Shown in pieces: positions 12,623-20,759 of a stretch of 64,000 nucleotides of DNA. The notes beneath the pieces were generated by a model, which was not told the DNA's origin, did not search any database, and was given only the letters and a program-made list of their open reading frames with translations. Numbering within the stretch: the stretch's first letter is position 1; each line of letters starts with the position of its first letter. Source of the stretch: Oscillospiraceae bacterium (GTDB lineage Bacteria; Bacillota; Clostridia; Oscillospirales; Ruminococcaceae); contig JAFUIS010000001.1 of assembly GCA_017468365.1 (NCBI GenBank), positions 1 to 64,000 of the forward strand, in the 5' to 3' direction. A program made the position numbers and the translations under genes.

Positions 12623-15519
12623 TATGCAAGTTCAGGATCGGCACCGGTGTTGGGGTTTTCTTCATCCGGGTCTTTTTTATCAGGTTCTCTTTCGGGAGGA
12701 GTGATGCTGTAAGTTTTTTCGGTTCTCCAGAAATGTTCCCGGGTTATTTCTTCGTCCTCGATTTCGGCAACAAATTCCACTTCAAGGCTTGCGTTTACAG
12801 CCTTAACACCTTCGGCAATGCCAACCATGGTTTGGGAAGGTGTACCGTCAATAACTTCAGAAAGGAAAAGGTATGCTTTCTTTTCGATGTTCTGGGTACC
12901 GTGAATGTTAAAGTTTATGTTGTTGGAACCCTCTTTGATTTTGATGCCGGAGAATACGAAAGTTCCGTTTCCGTCGTTGGAAACAAGGTTATCTCCGCCG
13001 GAAATGATTCCGGAAGCAAGGGTGTTTCCGTTTTCGTCGGTCAGTGTCATTTCAAGCATTTCGCCTTCCGCACCAACGGGTTTTACGTCAAACTTAATTG
13101 CGATATCCGCAAGATAAATGTCATTGGTGTCATCGTTGTCGTTGTTCAAAGGATCGTCGGAGGGCTTTTCGATGACGGTCATTTCAACGTCTTTGATGAA
13201 GTTCTTTTCGTTGATAATGGTGTCCTCGGTGGTTTTTCCGTTTTCATCAATGGGGGTGGGTTCAAGGTTTGTAAGATAGCGGTAAACTTTGAAAATTACG
13301 GAAACCTCTTCGTCATCAACAGGACCGTCAGGCATAAAATATATGTCGTTGGGGTCAAGGTTTCCGAGGAATACGTTAGCAAAAACCTTGCCCTGGGAAT
13401 AGTTGGTGAAAGTCCAGATGGCATATTGGGACGCGGTCATTGCCGCACCTTCGGTTAAAAGTTCAAGTTCTTCTTCGGTAAGAACTCCTGCGGCAGAAAT
13501 TTTTTTCTTCATTTCTTCAAGGCTTCCGTAACCCTCTTCGGTACCCCAATAACAGTTATCGGCAATGCTGAGGATTTTTTCAGCCTGCGCTTTTTGATAA
13601 TAATGTGCATCTGCAACGTTTTCAATGTCGTATCCGTAACCTGGAAACGCATCCGTTCCGTGTTCCGCACAGTAAGTGGTTACAAAGTTCTTGTCAGCAT
13701 CAACAAGGTTGAAATGCTGAACGCTGTCGAATCTCAAAGGAGTTTTTTCCTGCTCAACGGTTTTATGCGGAAGATAAAGTTTGTCAACAAGAAGGTTTCT
13801 GCTTTTGAAAATACTGTGTCTTGCGCCAACGTAAAGGTTCATTTCTTCATCGGAATAAACGGGTGTTTCGCCGGGGAAAGAAGCAGCGGGAGAATCATAT
13901 CCAAGGGCTGCCCAATAAAGGCTGTATTGGTCGCATCCCACGAAGACGAATTCACTGTCTTCCGGAATCGTGTAATCAACAAATGGATTCTGACGGAATG
14001 CTTCCACTTCATGTTCAAGGTAATCATACTTTTTATCCGGAAGAAGCTTGCTGTGAACATAGGAAAGTCCCGAGGTGGAAGCGGGTTCCTGTTCGGAAGA
14101 AACGGAAACGGTGTTAACCGAAATGCTTCCTTTTTTGTTAACGGTGGTTTTATAGTAGTTATAAATTCCGTCGTCAGAGGCGGATCTTTCGTCGCCGTAA
14201 AAAACTTCGCTTCCGGGTTCGGCGCCTTCAAAAAGTGAAAGACCTTTTTCTTCAAGCGGAATTTTTACGGTTCCGGCAAGAACTTTGTCTTCGATGTACT
14301 GTTCATATCCGCCCTCGGCCTCATAAAAACCGAGTCCGTCGTCGGAAGTATATTTTTCGAAAGCAACAAGACCTTTCTGAAGATCGGTATCGCTGCTTTC
14401 AAAGTCAACTCTCATTCCGCTTTCGGTGGAAAAATTGTTTGCACTGCGTATAATTTCGGTAACTCCATCGGAAACAGTCTTTTCGGAAGAAACGGTAACG
14501 TTCTCAAACTGTCCGCCTCTGGTTTCAACGGAAACGAGATATTTGGTGTTTTCAAGAACGGTTTTTATAAAACATTCGGTAATAACGTCAAAACCTTTTG
14601 CGTTGGGGTGGGGATCGCCGTTGAAGCAAGACTTGAATTCGTCAAGATCAGCTTGGTTTACAATGCTGTCGCCATCGGGATCAAGACCGAAAGCTTCAGG
14701 AAGTTCAACAACGTGAGCACCGAAAAGATCCGCAACATCTCTGAACATCTCGTTGAGCGGGTACGCTCTTTTGAGCAACGTGCTCATCTGCGAAGCAGTG
14801 GCACCGGAGTTGGGAACGACCGCAAAAACATAAACTTCTGCGTCGGGATAACGGACGCTGATTTTATGAAGAAGAATGCAGTAAGCTTCCGCAACGGTTG
14901 CAGGGGTGTTATAAACAAAAGTGCCGTCGCTCTGTTCTTTGATAAGGGAATCAAAATCAATGGCGTCAACGGAACCGTGTTCGGAAATTTTTGCCCTTGA
15001 AAGTTCGTTGGAACCGATATAAAGAGCGATAATATCAGGGTCGATGCCGTTGTAACCGAGATAATCGGGTCTGGATTTATAGGCAAGCATCTCTTTAAGA
15101 TAAAGATCCCATGCCGCATTCTGAGGATAAGATGCGCAGAAAAGTCCGGTGGAGTTTCCGGCGTTGCTCATAAGGATCTCTGCTCCGAGTTCGGTTGCGG
15201 CCTGATGCCACCAGGTATCGGTAACAAGAAGATCGGTGTTGTGAAAATCTCCGCCTTCGGGTCCGTAATAAGCTTCACCGTATCTGTTGGTGCAGCCCGG
15301 GTCGGTGATAGGTCTGCTGTCGCTCCATCCGGTATAGGTCGAAATACTGTCGCCCAGGACCGAAATGTATTTTCCTTCAAGCGGCTTTTTCTCTTCACTT
15401 AAAGAATAACCGAAAGCGTTCACCATCGGCAAAAGCGGAGAAGAAGCGATTATTACAGCAAGCAGAAAAGCCGCCGCGCCGAAGAAAATTTTGCGCAGGT
15501 CAAAGTTTTTTTCGTTCAT
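12622..15519 (-). CDS. Secreted SGNH-hydrolase / thioester-domain surface protein
   Basis: 965 residues. A signal peptide or anchor spans about 10-36. An SGNH/GDSL hydrolase domain spans about 48-320, with VLGDSIS (Ser58), NAGNSTG, YIGSNE and GDPHPN (Asp302, His304). It contains one EF-hand-like calcium loop (DPDGDSIVNQADLD, 280-293). A TQxA-type thioester domain follows, with Cys617 in TTYCAEHG and Gln698 in TASQYAIW, then the beta domain shared by the other thioester proteins here (NEKNF...QTMVGIAEG). The C-terminus ends NPNTGADPELA: an NPxTG-like sorting motif without the hydrophobic segment and basic tail. Start ATG follows GGGAGG. A stem-loop lies in the leader, but there is no c-di-GMP riboswitch, unlike its relatives. 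Role inferred: covalent host or matrix adhesion with ester hydrolysis. Confidence 0.85.
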   Translation of the reverse strand: MNEKNFDLRKIFFGAAAFLLAVIIASSPLLPMVNAFGYSLSEEKKPLEGKYISVLGDSISTYTGWSDSRPITDPGCTNRYGEAYYGPEGGDFHNTDLLVTDTWWHQAATELGAEILMSNAGNSTGLFCASYPQNAAWDLYLKEMLAYKSRPDYLGYNGIDPDIIALYIGSNELSRAKISEHGSVDAIDFDSLIKEQSDGTFVYNTPATVAEAYCILLHKISVRYPDAEVYVFAVVPNSGATASQMSTLLKRAYPLNEMFRDVADLFGAHVVELPEAFGLDPDGDSIVNQADLDEFKSCFNGDPHPNAKGFDVITECFIKTVLENTKYLVSVETRGGQFENVTVSSEKTVSDGVTEIIRSANNFSTESGMRVDFESSDTDLQKGLVAFEKYTSDDGLGFYEAEGGYEQYIEDKVLAGTVKIPLEEKGLSLFEGAEPGSEVFYGDERSASDDGIYNYYKTTVNKKGSISVNTVSVSSEQEPASTSGLSYVHSKLLPDKKYDYLEHEVEAFRQNPFVDYTIPEDSEFVFVGCDQYSLYWAALGYDSPAASFPGETPVYSDEEMNLYVGARHSIFKSRNLLVDKLYLPHKTVEQEKTPLRFDSVQHFNLVDADKNFVTTYCAEHGTDAFPGYGYDIENVADAHYYQKAQAEKILSIADNCYWGTEEGYGSLEEMKKKISAAGVLTEEELELLTEGAAMTASQYAIWTFTNYSQGKVFANVFLGNLDPNDIYFMPDGPVDDEEVSVIFKVYRYLTNLEPTPIDENGKTTEDTIINEKNFIKDVEMTVIEKPSDDPLNNDNDDTNDIYLADIAIKFDVKPVGAEGEMLEMTLTDENGNTLASGIISGGDNLVSNDGNGTFVFSGIKIKEGSNNINFNIHGTQNIEKKAYLFLSEVIDGTPSQTMVGIAEGVKAVNASLEVEFVAEIEDEEITREHFWRTEKTYSITPPEREPDKKDPDEENPNTGADPELA

Positions 15520-15533
15520 TTTAAACCTCCCGA

Positions 15534-15566
15534 AGAATCGTTTGGATGTGTATAAAACGATTCTTC
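15534..15566 (-). promoter_or_regulatory. Stem-loop in the leader of the SGNH/thioester gene
   Basis: AAGAATCGTTT pairs with AAACGATTCTT on the minus strand, directly before the GGGAGG ribosome site. It could protect the mRNA or affect ribosome access. The rest of the 300-base gap to nagB shows only AT-rich sequence and the nagB promoter. Confidence 0.5.
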
Positions 15567-15735
15567 CAGAAAATATTATACTTCAGAATATATTATATAA
15601 TTTTTAATTTTTTTTACAATATGCAAACTGCATACCTGATAATAAAAGACTTTGTTTTCGCATAAAATCAGAATATTCGGTTGAAAGATTTCACGTTCTT
15701 TTTTAAGCGAAACAAAAAAATTTACATTCTTTTGA

Positions 15736-15763
15736 TAGACAAAACGCCAAAAAAGTGTATAAT
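15736..15763 (+). promoter_or_regulatory. nagB: Promoter of nagB
   Basis: TAGACA, a 16-base spacer and TATAAT, about 55 bases before the nagB start. Confidence 0.5.
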
Positions 15764-15818
15764 ATAAGATGTAAATTAATTTGGAAAAAAATTCCTATTT
15801 TCAGGAGTGTGATATATA

Positions 15819-16604
15819 ATGAAACTTGTCATCAGAAATGACTATGATGCAATGAGCGAATGGGCGGCAAACCACATTGCCAACGCAATAAATTCACATA
15901 AAGAGGATCGCCCCTTCGTACTTGGACTTCCCACCGGTTCTTCCCCCATCGGAACTTATAAAAGACTTGTGGAAATGAACAAGGCCGGAAAAGTAAGTTT
16001 TAAAAACGTTGTGACTTTCAACATGGACGAATATGTCGGTCTTCCCAAAGAACATGACCAGAGCTATTGGTATTTCATGCACGAAAACCTTTTCGATCAC
16101 ATCGATATCCCCAAAGAGAATATCAATATCCTCGATGGCCTTGCCGAAGATCCGGAAGAGGAATGCCGCCGTTTTGAAGAAAAAATCGCGTCCTACGGCG
16201 GAATCGACCTTTTTGTCGGCGGCTGCGGAGTTGACGGCCATATCGCATTCAACGAACCTTACACTTCTCTCACTTCCAGAACCGGCGTAAGGATCCTTAC
16301 GGAGGATACCAGAATCGTAAACTCCCGCTTTTTTGAAAATGACCCTGAAAAGGTTCCGAAAAAAGCTCTTTCCGTCGGCGTGGGAACCGTCTGTGAAGCA
16401 AAAGAAGTTCTCATCCTCATCAATGGTCACAACAAGGCAAGAGCACTTCATCACTGCATCGAATGCGGCGTTGACCACGGCTGGACCATAAGCGCTCTTC
16501 AGCTTCATCCCAACGGAATCATAGCCTGTGACGAAGATGCCTGCGACGAAATAAAAGTTGCAACCTACAAGTATTTCAAAGACATTTGCAAGGACGAAAA
16601 ATAA
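15819..16604 (+). CDS. nagB: Glucosamine-6-phosphate deaminase
   Basis: Converts glucosamine-6-phosphate to fructose-6-phosphate and ammonia in the cytosol, the last step of amino-sugar use. The 261-residue length is usual. Signatures are [25 protein letters not shown], and [14 protein letters not shown] with the catalytic Asp and His; the family commonly has GGIG here. The start ATG follows AGGAG. The gene is monocistronic, with its own promoter and a GTGCTCA-type terminator. No nagA or PTS gene is nearby. Confidence 0.96.
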   Translation: MKLVIRNDYDAMSEWAANHIANAINSHKEDRPFVLGLPTGSSPIGTYKRLVEMNKAGKVSFKNVVTFNMDEYVGLPKEHDQSYWYFMHENLFDHIDIPKENINILDGLAEDPEEECRRFEEKIASYGGIDLFVGGCGVDGHIAFNEPYTSLTSRTGVRILTEDTRIVNSRFFENDPEKVPKKALSVGVGTVCEAKEVLILINGHNKARALHHCIECGVDHGWTISALQLHPNGIIACDEDACDEIKVATYKYFKDICKDEK

Positions 16605-16621
16605 ACTGAAAACAACGCAAA

Positions 16622-16658
16622 AAAGCCCGTGCTCAAAATGAGCACGGGCTTTTCTTTT
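16622..16658. terminator. Bidirectional terminator built from GTGCTCA/TGAGCAC
   Basis: GCCCGTGCTCA pairs with TGAGCACGGGC around a short A-rich loop, flanked by A and T runs. It serves nagB and the convergent zinc-ribbon protein gene. Confidence 0.92.
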
Positions 16659-16662
16659 TGGT

Positions 16663-17613
16663 TTATTCCCATTCAACGCTGATGACTTTCATACCTGCGT
16701 AACCTCCGTTAATGGATATCTGGCGGGTAAGTTTTTCACCCGGGTTCCAGTTATAAACGGTGAATTTTCTTGTAAGAATAACTTTTTCGTTGCGGTCATA
16801 AAATTCAACAAGGTACATAAAACGCGCAAAATCTTTTTCGGTGTTGTTTTCCATGATAACGTCGTAATTATGTACGTTTCCGGAACCGCCGAGGTCATGG
16901 ATTCGAAGGTTTTCGATAAGCTTGTTTACCGCAACAATGGTAAGTCCGCTTTCGGTAAGTTCGGAAAGCTTTTCGCGGTTTTCTTCCGCAACCGGAATGT
17001 CAAATTTGGTGCTTACGGTGTAAAGAGCAACATTTTCCTTGTGACGGATGCTGTCGTAATAATCGGATTCCCATTCTTCTGTGCCGAAACCTTCAAGGGC
17101 GGTTTCGACTTCGTCGATGCTTGCAATATAATCTGCTGCCGCTTCGCCGAGTTCAGGGTCGTCGAAATGAGAATTTGCGTATTTTCCAAGGATCTCGCGT
17201 TCTGCTTCAACGATCTTTTCCCAGGTGGATCTTTCGCTGATTCCGTACCAGACTTCATCGCCCATGATCTTCCACCTTGCGTCAAGAGCCTTGCCGAGGC
17301 TTTCAACAAATCTTACGTCCATGGGCCTTTCGTCAAGTCCGCAGACCTTGCAAAGTTTGCTTCCGTCGGGCTGCCAATGATGGGTAAGTTCGATGCCCTC
17401 AAGCGTTCCGCACATGGAACAGGGAGAAGGGGAACCGCAGTCGGTGTTTTCCCAGTGGTGGTCAATTACGTCGCCTTCGGTCGCGCCGCATTTCGAACAG
17501 GTTTTCGGCACCTGACAGGTTGCTTCTTCCCACTCGTGATTGCACTCATAAAACATGTTGAAAAGGATTATGACAATGGCTGCCGCACATATAAAAACAA
17601 TGAATTTTCTCAT
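16663..17613 (-). CDS. Membrane-anchored protein with repeated zinc-ribbon-like motifs and FxLYD-like domain
   Basis: 316 residues from the ATG at 17611-17613, which follows GGAGG. An N-terminal hydrophobic segment (about 2-20) is a signal anchor. Then come repeats with paired Cys and His-x-Trp: CNHEWEEATC with CSKCGATEG, HHWENTDC with CSMCGTLEG, and HHWQPDG with CKVCG. This pattern is frequent in extracellular proteins of Clostridia. A helical middle (about 95-220) and a C-terminal beta domain with VHNYDVIMENNTEKDF resembling FxLYD domains follow. The function is unknown; metal binding at the surface is plausible. It stands alone between nagB and the adhesin cluster. Confidence 0.7.
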   Translation of the reverse strand: MRKFIVFICAAAIVIILFNMFYECNHEWEEATCQVPKTCSKCGATEGDVIDHHWENTDCGSPSPCSMCGTLEGIELTHHWQPDGSKLCKVCGLDERPMDVRFVESLGKALDARWKIMGDEVWYGISERSTWEKIVEAEREILGKYANSHFDDPELGEAAADYIASIDEVETALEGFGTEEWESDYYDSIRHKENVALYTVSTKFDIPVAEENREKLSELTESGLTIVAVNKLIENLRIHDLGGSGNVHNYDVIMENNTEKDFARFMYLVEFYDRNEKVILTRKFTVYNWNPGEKLTRQISINGGYAGMKVISVEWE

Positions 17614-17874
17614 TATGAAACCTCCGTAAAACAAAAAATATTTTTGTTTTGCAGGTTCATTTTATCATTAATGACCGGCTATTGCAATATGCAACCGGTT
17701 ACGGTTTTGATAAAAAACGGTTGAAAACCCAATTTGTAATAAAAACTGCCCGTTGAAAAGTGGAAAATCCGTCGTTAAAATTTTACAAAACCGTTCAAAA
17801 AAATTATTGAAGTGTACGAAATTACCAAAGGTCTCTTACATCTTTATATATAATATGATAACTTATATACTCGA
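17614..17874. other. Gene-free spacer with promoter for the first adhesin leader
   Basis: This long intergenic stretch has no supportable ORF. At its right end TTTATA, 17 bases and TATACT can be read just before the conserved leader element, matching the promoter position upstream of the two other copies of that element. Confidence 0.4.
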
Positions 17875-17970
17875 GCGAATATCTAATTTTGTTCAGATTT
17901 TTTGCAGTTTTGTCAGAAGGGAGGAAAATTTCTCAGCAAAAACAAAATTGCACGATAAAACCGTGCAAAA
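17875..17970 (+). ncRNA. Conserved leader element, copy 1, with covarying hairpin
   Basis: A block of about 55 bases beginning GCGAATATCT, continuing TTTTGTTCAGATTTTTTGC and TTTTGTCAGA, and ending GGGAGGAAAATT is shared with copies at 24873 and 40761. A hairpin follows (TGCACG 17949-17954 with CGTGCA 17962-17967). The stem sequence differs between copies while pairing is kept. The GGGAGG is not followed by a start codon. It lies between promoter and c-di-GMP riboswitch. Confidence 0.5.
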
Positions 17971-17971
17971 C

Positions 17972-17999
17972 TATTCATTGAATTTTTTAAAAATGAATA
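17972..17999 (+). promoter_or_regulatory. Possible antiterminator or switching stem before the riboswitch
   Basis: TATTCATT (17972-17979) pairs with AATGAATA (17992-17999). The 3' strand contains GAATA, which could alternatively pair with GTATTTC (18085-18091) just after the aptamer, next to a U run. The same arrangement recurs at 40859-40886. This suggests two mutually exclusive structures, but the direction of control is not proven. Confidence 0.35.
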
Positions 18000-18008
18000 C
18001 CTGAAAAA

Positions 18009-18083
18009 GGCAAACCGCTCGAAAGAGCGGGACGCAAAGCAAGGGACCTAAAGCATCAAAGATGCCATGGCCGCCCGGCTGCC
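18009..18083 (+). promoter_or_regulatory. Cyclic di-GMP-I riboswitch (GEMM-I), copy 1
   Basis: The aptamer shows the class I consensus: GGCAAACC, a short hairpin capped by GAAA, GGGACGCAAAGC, GGACCTAA, a second variable hairpin (GCATC with GATGC), ATGGCCGCC and closing GGCTGCC. The GAAA tetraloop and the C-rich receptor helix are in place. It lies 52 bases before the start of the thioester adhesin gene. A U run follows the closing strand, so control by premature termination is likely. Confidence 0.93.
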
Positions 18084-18134
18084 AGTATTTCACTTTTTTA
18101 CTATATATCGTTTATGGAAAAGGGGTAGAAATAT

Positions 18135-20399
18135 ATGGCAAACACTATCAGAAAGATTTTTGCAATGATCCTCGCAGTAACACTTTGCGTTGGAATGGCC
18201 CCTAGCGCATTGGCTGCGGTAATTACAGAAACCGAAGAAGAAGTTGACGGCGGAATGACCACCGTCATCACCACTACAACCGAAACAACTGAAGATGGCA
18301 ATACTACCACAGTAACCGTTACTGTGAAAACCGAAAAGGACGGCGTTGATGACGACGGCGCAATCGTCGATTATGACGAAACCAAAGTCACCACCACCAA
18401 AACCACCGAAAGCGATGTTGATACCGTAGTTACCGAAAAGGTCGTTACCGACGGTACCGAGATTAAAGATTACAAAGATCTCGACGTTGAAATCGGCGAT
18501 AAAGTTCCCACCGGTGCGGTAACCGCAAAACCCGGCGAAAAACAGTCCGAAGATTTCCACGGTGAATTCACCGAAACCGAAGGCGACACCACCACTACAA
18601 ACATCGTTGACCGCACTGTTGACCTTGAGGTAACCGAAGAAATGGTCACCGAAAAGAAAGATGGTACCGAGAATCTCGTAAGCATCATGCCCGATGATTA
18701 CGAAGGCAAAAAAGGTACTTCCTACGGAAGCAGAGATCTCGGTGAAATGGGAACCGCCCCCTACACTTACGGAAACTATTGGGATGAGTACTGGGAAGAA
18801 GCTTCCAAAGTACCGCAGCCCGATGATTCGGATTACGTTTATCAGTTCACCGGTATCCACGAGATCGGACAGGATCCTTACCGCGTAAACGTATGGAAGG
18901 TCGAATATGAAACCGATCCCGAAACCGGCGAAGTGATTTTTGACGATGAAGGAAAACCGGTAATCAAGAAATTGCTTGCGGTCGGTCCCAACGGCAGTGT
19001 TTATACAAGTCATGCAGCGAAAGGATATCCGACCCAGGTACAGAGTTTTATCCTTACCAAGTATGGTGAGGAAGGCGAAAAAGACCGTTACCTTACCTAC
19101 TGTATCGATAAAAACACTCTTGTTGCTGACGGACATTGGTACAGCATCTCGAACCTTGAGGACAGCGACTATTATCCCGATGAAGCATCTGCCGAACATC
19201 TCCGCGGAATAGCACTTAACGGTTATTGGGCAACCGAAGAAGGACTCGGTTCCATTCCCTACATTCAGGAAAAAATGCGTGCCGCTTACGGCGAAGATGA
19301 AACCATCACCGTAACCGATAAAAACGGCAAAGAGCAGACTTATAACATTCACGAACTTATCGATGATCTTTGCGAAGGCGAAGCACTCGGCTGCACCCAG
19401 GCTGCTATTTGGTCTTATTCCAACGGCGCACTCGATGTACAGACCGGTAAAAACAACGTTCTTGTAAATGATAATTTCAGTTATGCACTTACAAATAACA
19501 AAGACGCTGAAGTCGGCGCAAGAAGCCTTGCAAGAATGCGTGCAATGTATTACTGGCTCCTCGATATCACCGAAGGTAAATCCGAAGATACTACCACCGT
19601 TATCAATGAAAAGAACTTCGTAGATGAAGTTTCCCTCACTGTCGGTGAAAAAGTCGACGAAGTTACCGTCGTTGAGGATGACGTTGAAAAAACCAACGGA
19701 GTCTATGAGACCCAGCTCAACTTCACTCTTGCATTTGCACCTGCAAACAATGATGACCTCATTGTCTGCCTCAAATATTACGATTTTGAGGGAATTGAAC
19801 AGACCGTCGTAAGACGTCTTTCCGGTGCAGCAGCAGAGGGCGAAACTTATATCACCCAGAATGCAGACGGAAGTTACACTTTCGAAGGACTTAAACTCAG
19901 CGAAAACCGCGAGTTTGACTTCAAACTTAACCTCCACGGAACCCAGAACCTCAAACAGGGCGTATATGTTTATTCTCCCTACGGCGGTTCTACCGAATCC
20001 CAGACCATGGTTGGTATTGCAAGCGGCAGCAGAGAAGTTGATGTCACTGCAGCAATGAGCATCAGTTTCAGCGTAGAAGAGAAGAAAGACGTTCATATCG
20101 AACGCGTATGGCACGAAGATAACGATCCCACTATCTATATCCTTAAAGATAAAGATACTGAGGAAATCGAAGAAGAGGAAATTCCTCTTGATCCCGTACC
20201 GTACAACCTTCAGCCTACTCCTCCGGCAGAAAAACTCGACGTTCCGTCCGAAACCGAGACCATTCTTGATGAAGACGTTCCGCTCGCAGCTGTTCCCGGA
20301 CTTGGCGATGAATCTTATAGCTGGCTTATGATCGCTGCATTTGCAGGAATCGGATTTGTAGCACTTAACCTCCCTGAGAAAAAACGCGAAGAAAACTGA
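18135..20399 (+). CDS. Thioester-domain surface adhesin (TQxA type), paralogue 1
   Basis: 754 residues. A signal peptide (about 1-27) is followed by a Thr-rich segment (about 30-160) shared with the other paralogues. The thioester domain has Cys323 in TYCIDKN and Gln422 in CTQAAIW, the pair expected to form an internal Cys-Gln thioester that bonds covalently to host or matrix amines. A beta domain (about 490-650) runs from NEKNF to QTMVGIASG. The C-terminus is ETILDEDVPLAAVPGLGDES, a hydrophobic stretch and KKREEN: a sortase-type sorting signal with an unusual PGLGD core. ATG follows AAAAGGGG. Translation sits under a c-di-GMP-I riboswitch. Target and direction of regulation are unknown. Confidence 0.9.
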   Translation: MANTIRKIFAMILAVTLCVGMAPSALAAVITETEEEVDGGMTTVITTTTETTEDGNTTTVTVTVKTEKDGVDDDGAIVDYDETKVTTTKTTESDVDTVVTEKVVTDGTEIKDYKDLDVEIGDKVPTGAVTAKPGEKQSEDFHGEFTETEGDTTTTNIVDRTVDLEVTEEMVTEKKDGTENLVSIMPDDYEGKKGTSYGSRDLGEMGTAPYTYGNYWDEYWEEASKVPQPDDSDYVYQFTGIHEIGQDPYRVNVWKVEYETDPETGEVIFDDEGKPVIKKLLAVGPNGSVYTSHAAKGYPTQVQSFILTKYGEEGEKDRYLTYCIDKNTLVADGHWYSISNLEDSDYYPDEASAEHLRGIALNGYWATEEGLGSIPYIQEKMRAAYGEDETITVTDKNGKEQTYNIHELIDDLCEGEALGCTQAAIWSYSNGALDVQTGKNNVLVNDNFSYALTNNKDAEVGARSLARMRAMYYWLLDITEGKSEDTTTVINEKNFVDEVSLTVGEKVDEVTVVEDDVEKTNGVYETQLNFTLAFAPANNDDLIVCLKYYDFEGIEQTVVRRLSGAAAEGETYITQNADGSYTFEGLKLSENREFDFKLNLHGTQNLKQGVYVYSPYGGSTESQTMVGIASGSREVDVTAAMSISFSVEEKKDVHIERVWHEDNDPTIYILKDKDTEEIEEEEIPLDPVPYNLQPTPPAEKLDVPSETETILDEDVPLAAVPGLGDESYSWLMIAAFAGIGFVALNLPEKKREEN

Positions 20400-20490
20400 A
20401 CTGCAAAAAAAGAGAAACCTGATTTGCAAAATCAGCGCACCTGATTGGCAAAACCAAGTAAACTGATCTGCAAAATTAAGATACTCAAAA
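20400..20490 (+). repeat. 3' untranslated repeats of CTGATYTGCAAAA type
   Basis: Short imperfect repeats of CTGAT-TGCAAAAT follow the stop codon; a related stretch follows the last paralogue at 43359-43440. They look like relics of gene duplication; no function is evident. Confidence 0.35.
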
Positions 20491-20494
20491 CTCA

Positions 20495-20535
20495 AAAGGG
20501 CCAAAGTATAAAAACACTTTTGGCCCTTTTATTTT
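20495..20535 (+). terminator. Rho-independent terminator of paralogue 1
   Basis: AAAAGGGCCAAA pairs with TTTGGCCCTTTT, followed by an A/T-rich T run. The remaining 95 bases to the next riboswitch show no clear promoter. Confidence 0.88.
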
Positions 20536-20631
20536 TTTAAAATTTTAGAGCCAACCAACCCGAAACCCAGTCAGAATTGCGGGGAAGTATTCATATTTCC
20601 GTAATTTTGAAAAAATGGGATACTCGAAAAA

Positions 20632-20706
20632 GGCAAACCGTTCGAAAGGGCGGGACGCAAAGCAAGGGACCTAAGGCGAAAAATTCGCTATGGCTGCCCG
20701 GCCGCC
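20632..20706 (+). promoter_or_regulatory. Cyclic di-GMP-I riboswitch (GEMM-I), copy 2
   Basis: Consensus elements are GGCAAACC, hairpin with GAAA loop, GGGACGCAAAGC, GGACCTAA, GGCGAA with TTCGC, ATGGCTGCC and GGCCGCC. A U run follows within 15 bases. It lies 54 bases before the acidic repeat protein gene. Confidence 0.92.
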
Positions 20707-20759
20707 GGTATTTCACTTTTTTGACTATAATTGAAATTGTAGAAAAGAGGTAGAAATAT

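Noticed and set aside
15520-15818. c-di-GMP riboswitch expected before the SGNH/thioester gene
   Set aside because: None of the consensus blocks is present on either strand; only a simple stem-loop is seen.
17875-17930. Leader element considered as a small ORF because of its GGGAGG motif
   Set aside because: No start codon follows at a suitable distance in any of the three copies.
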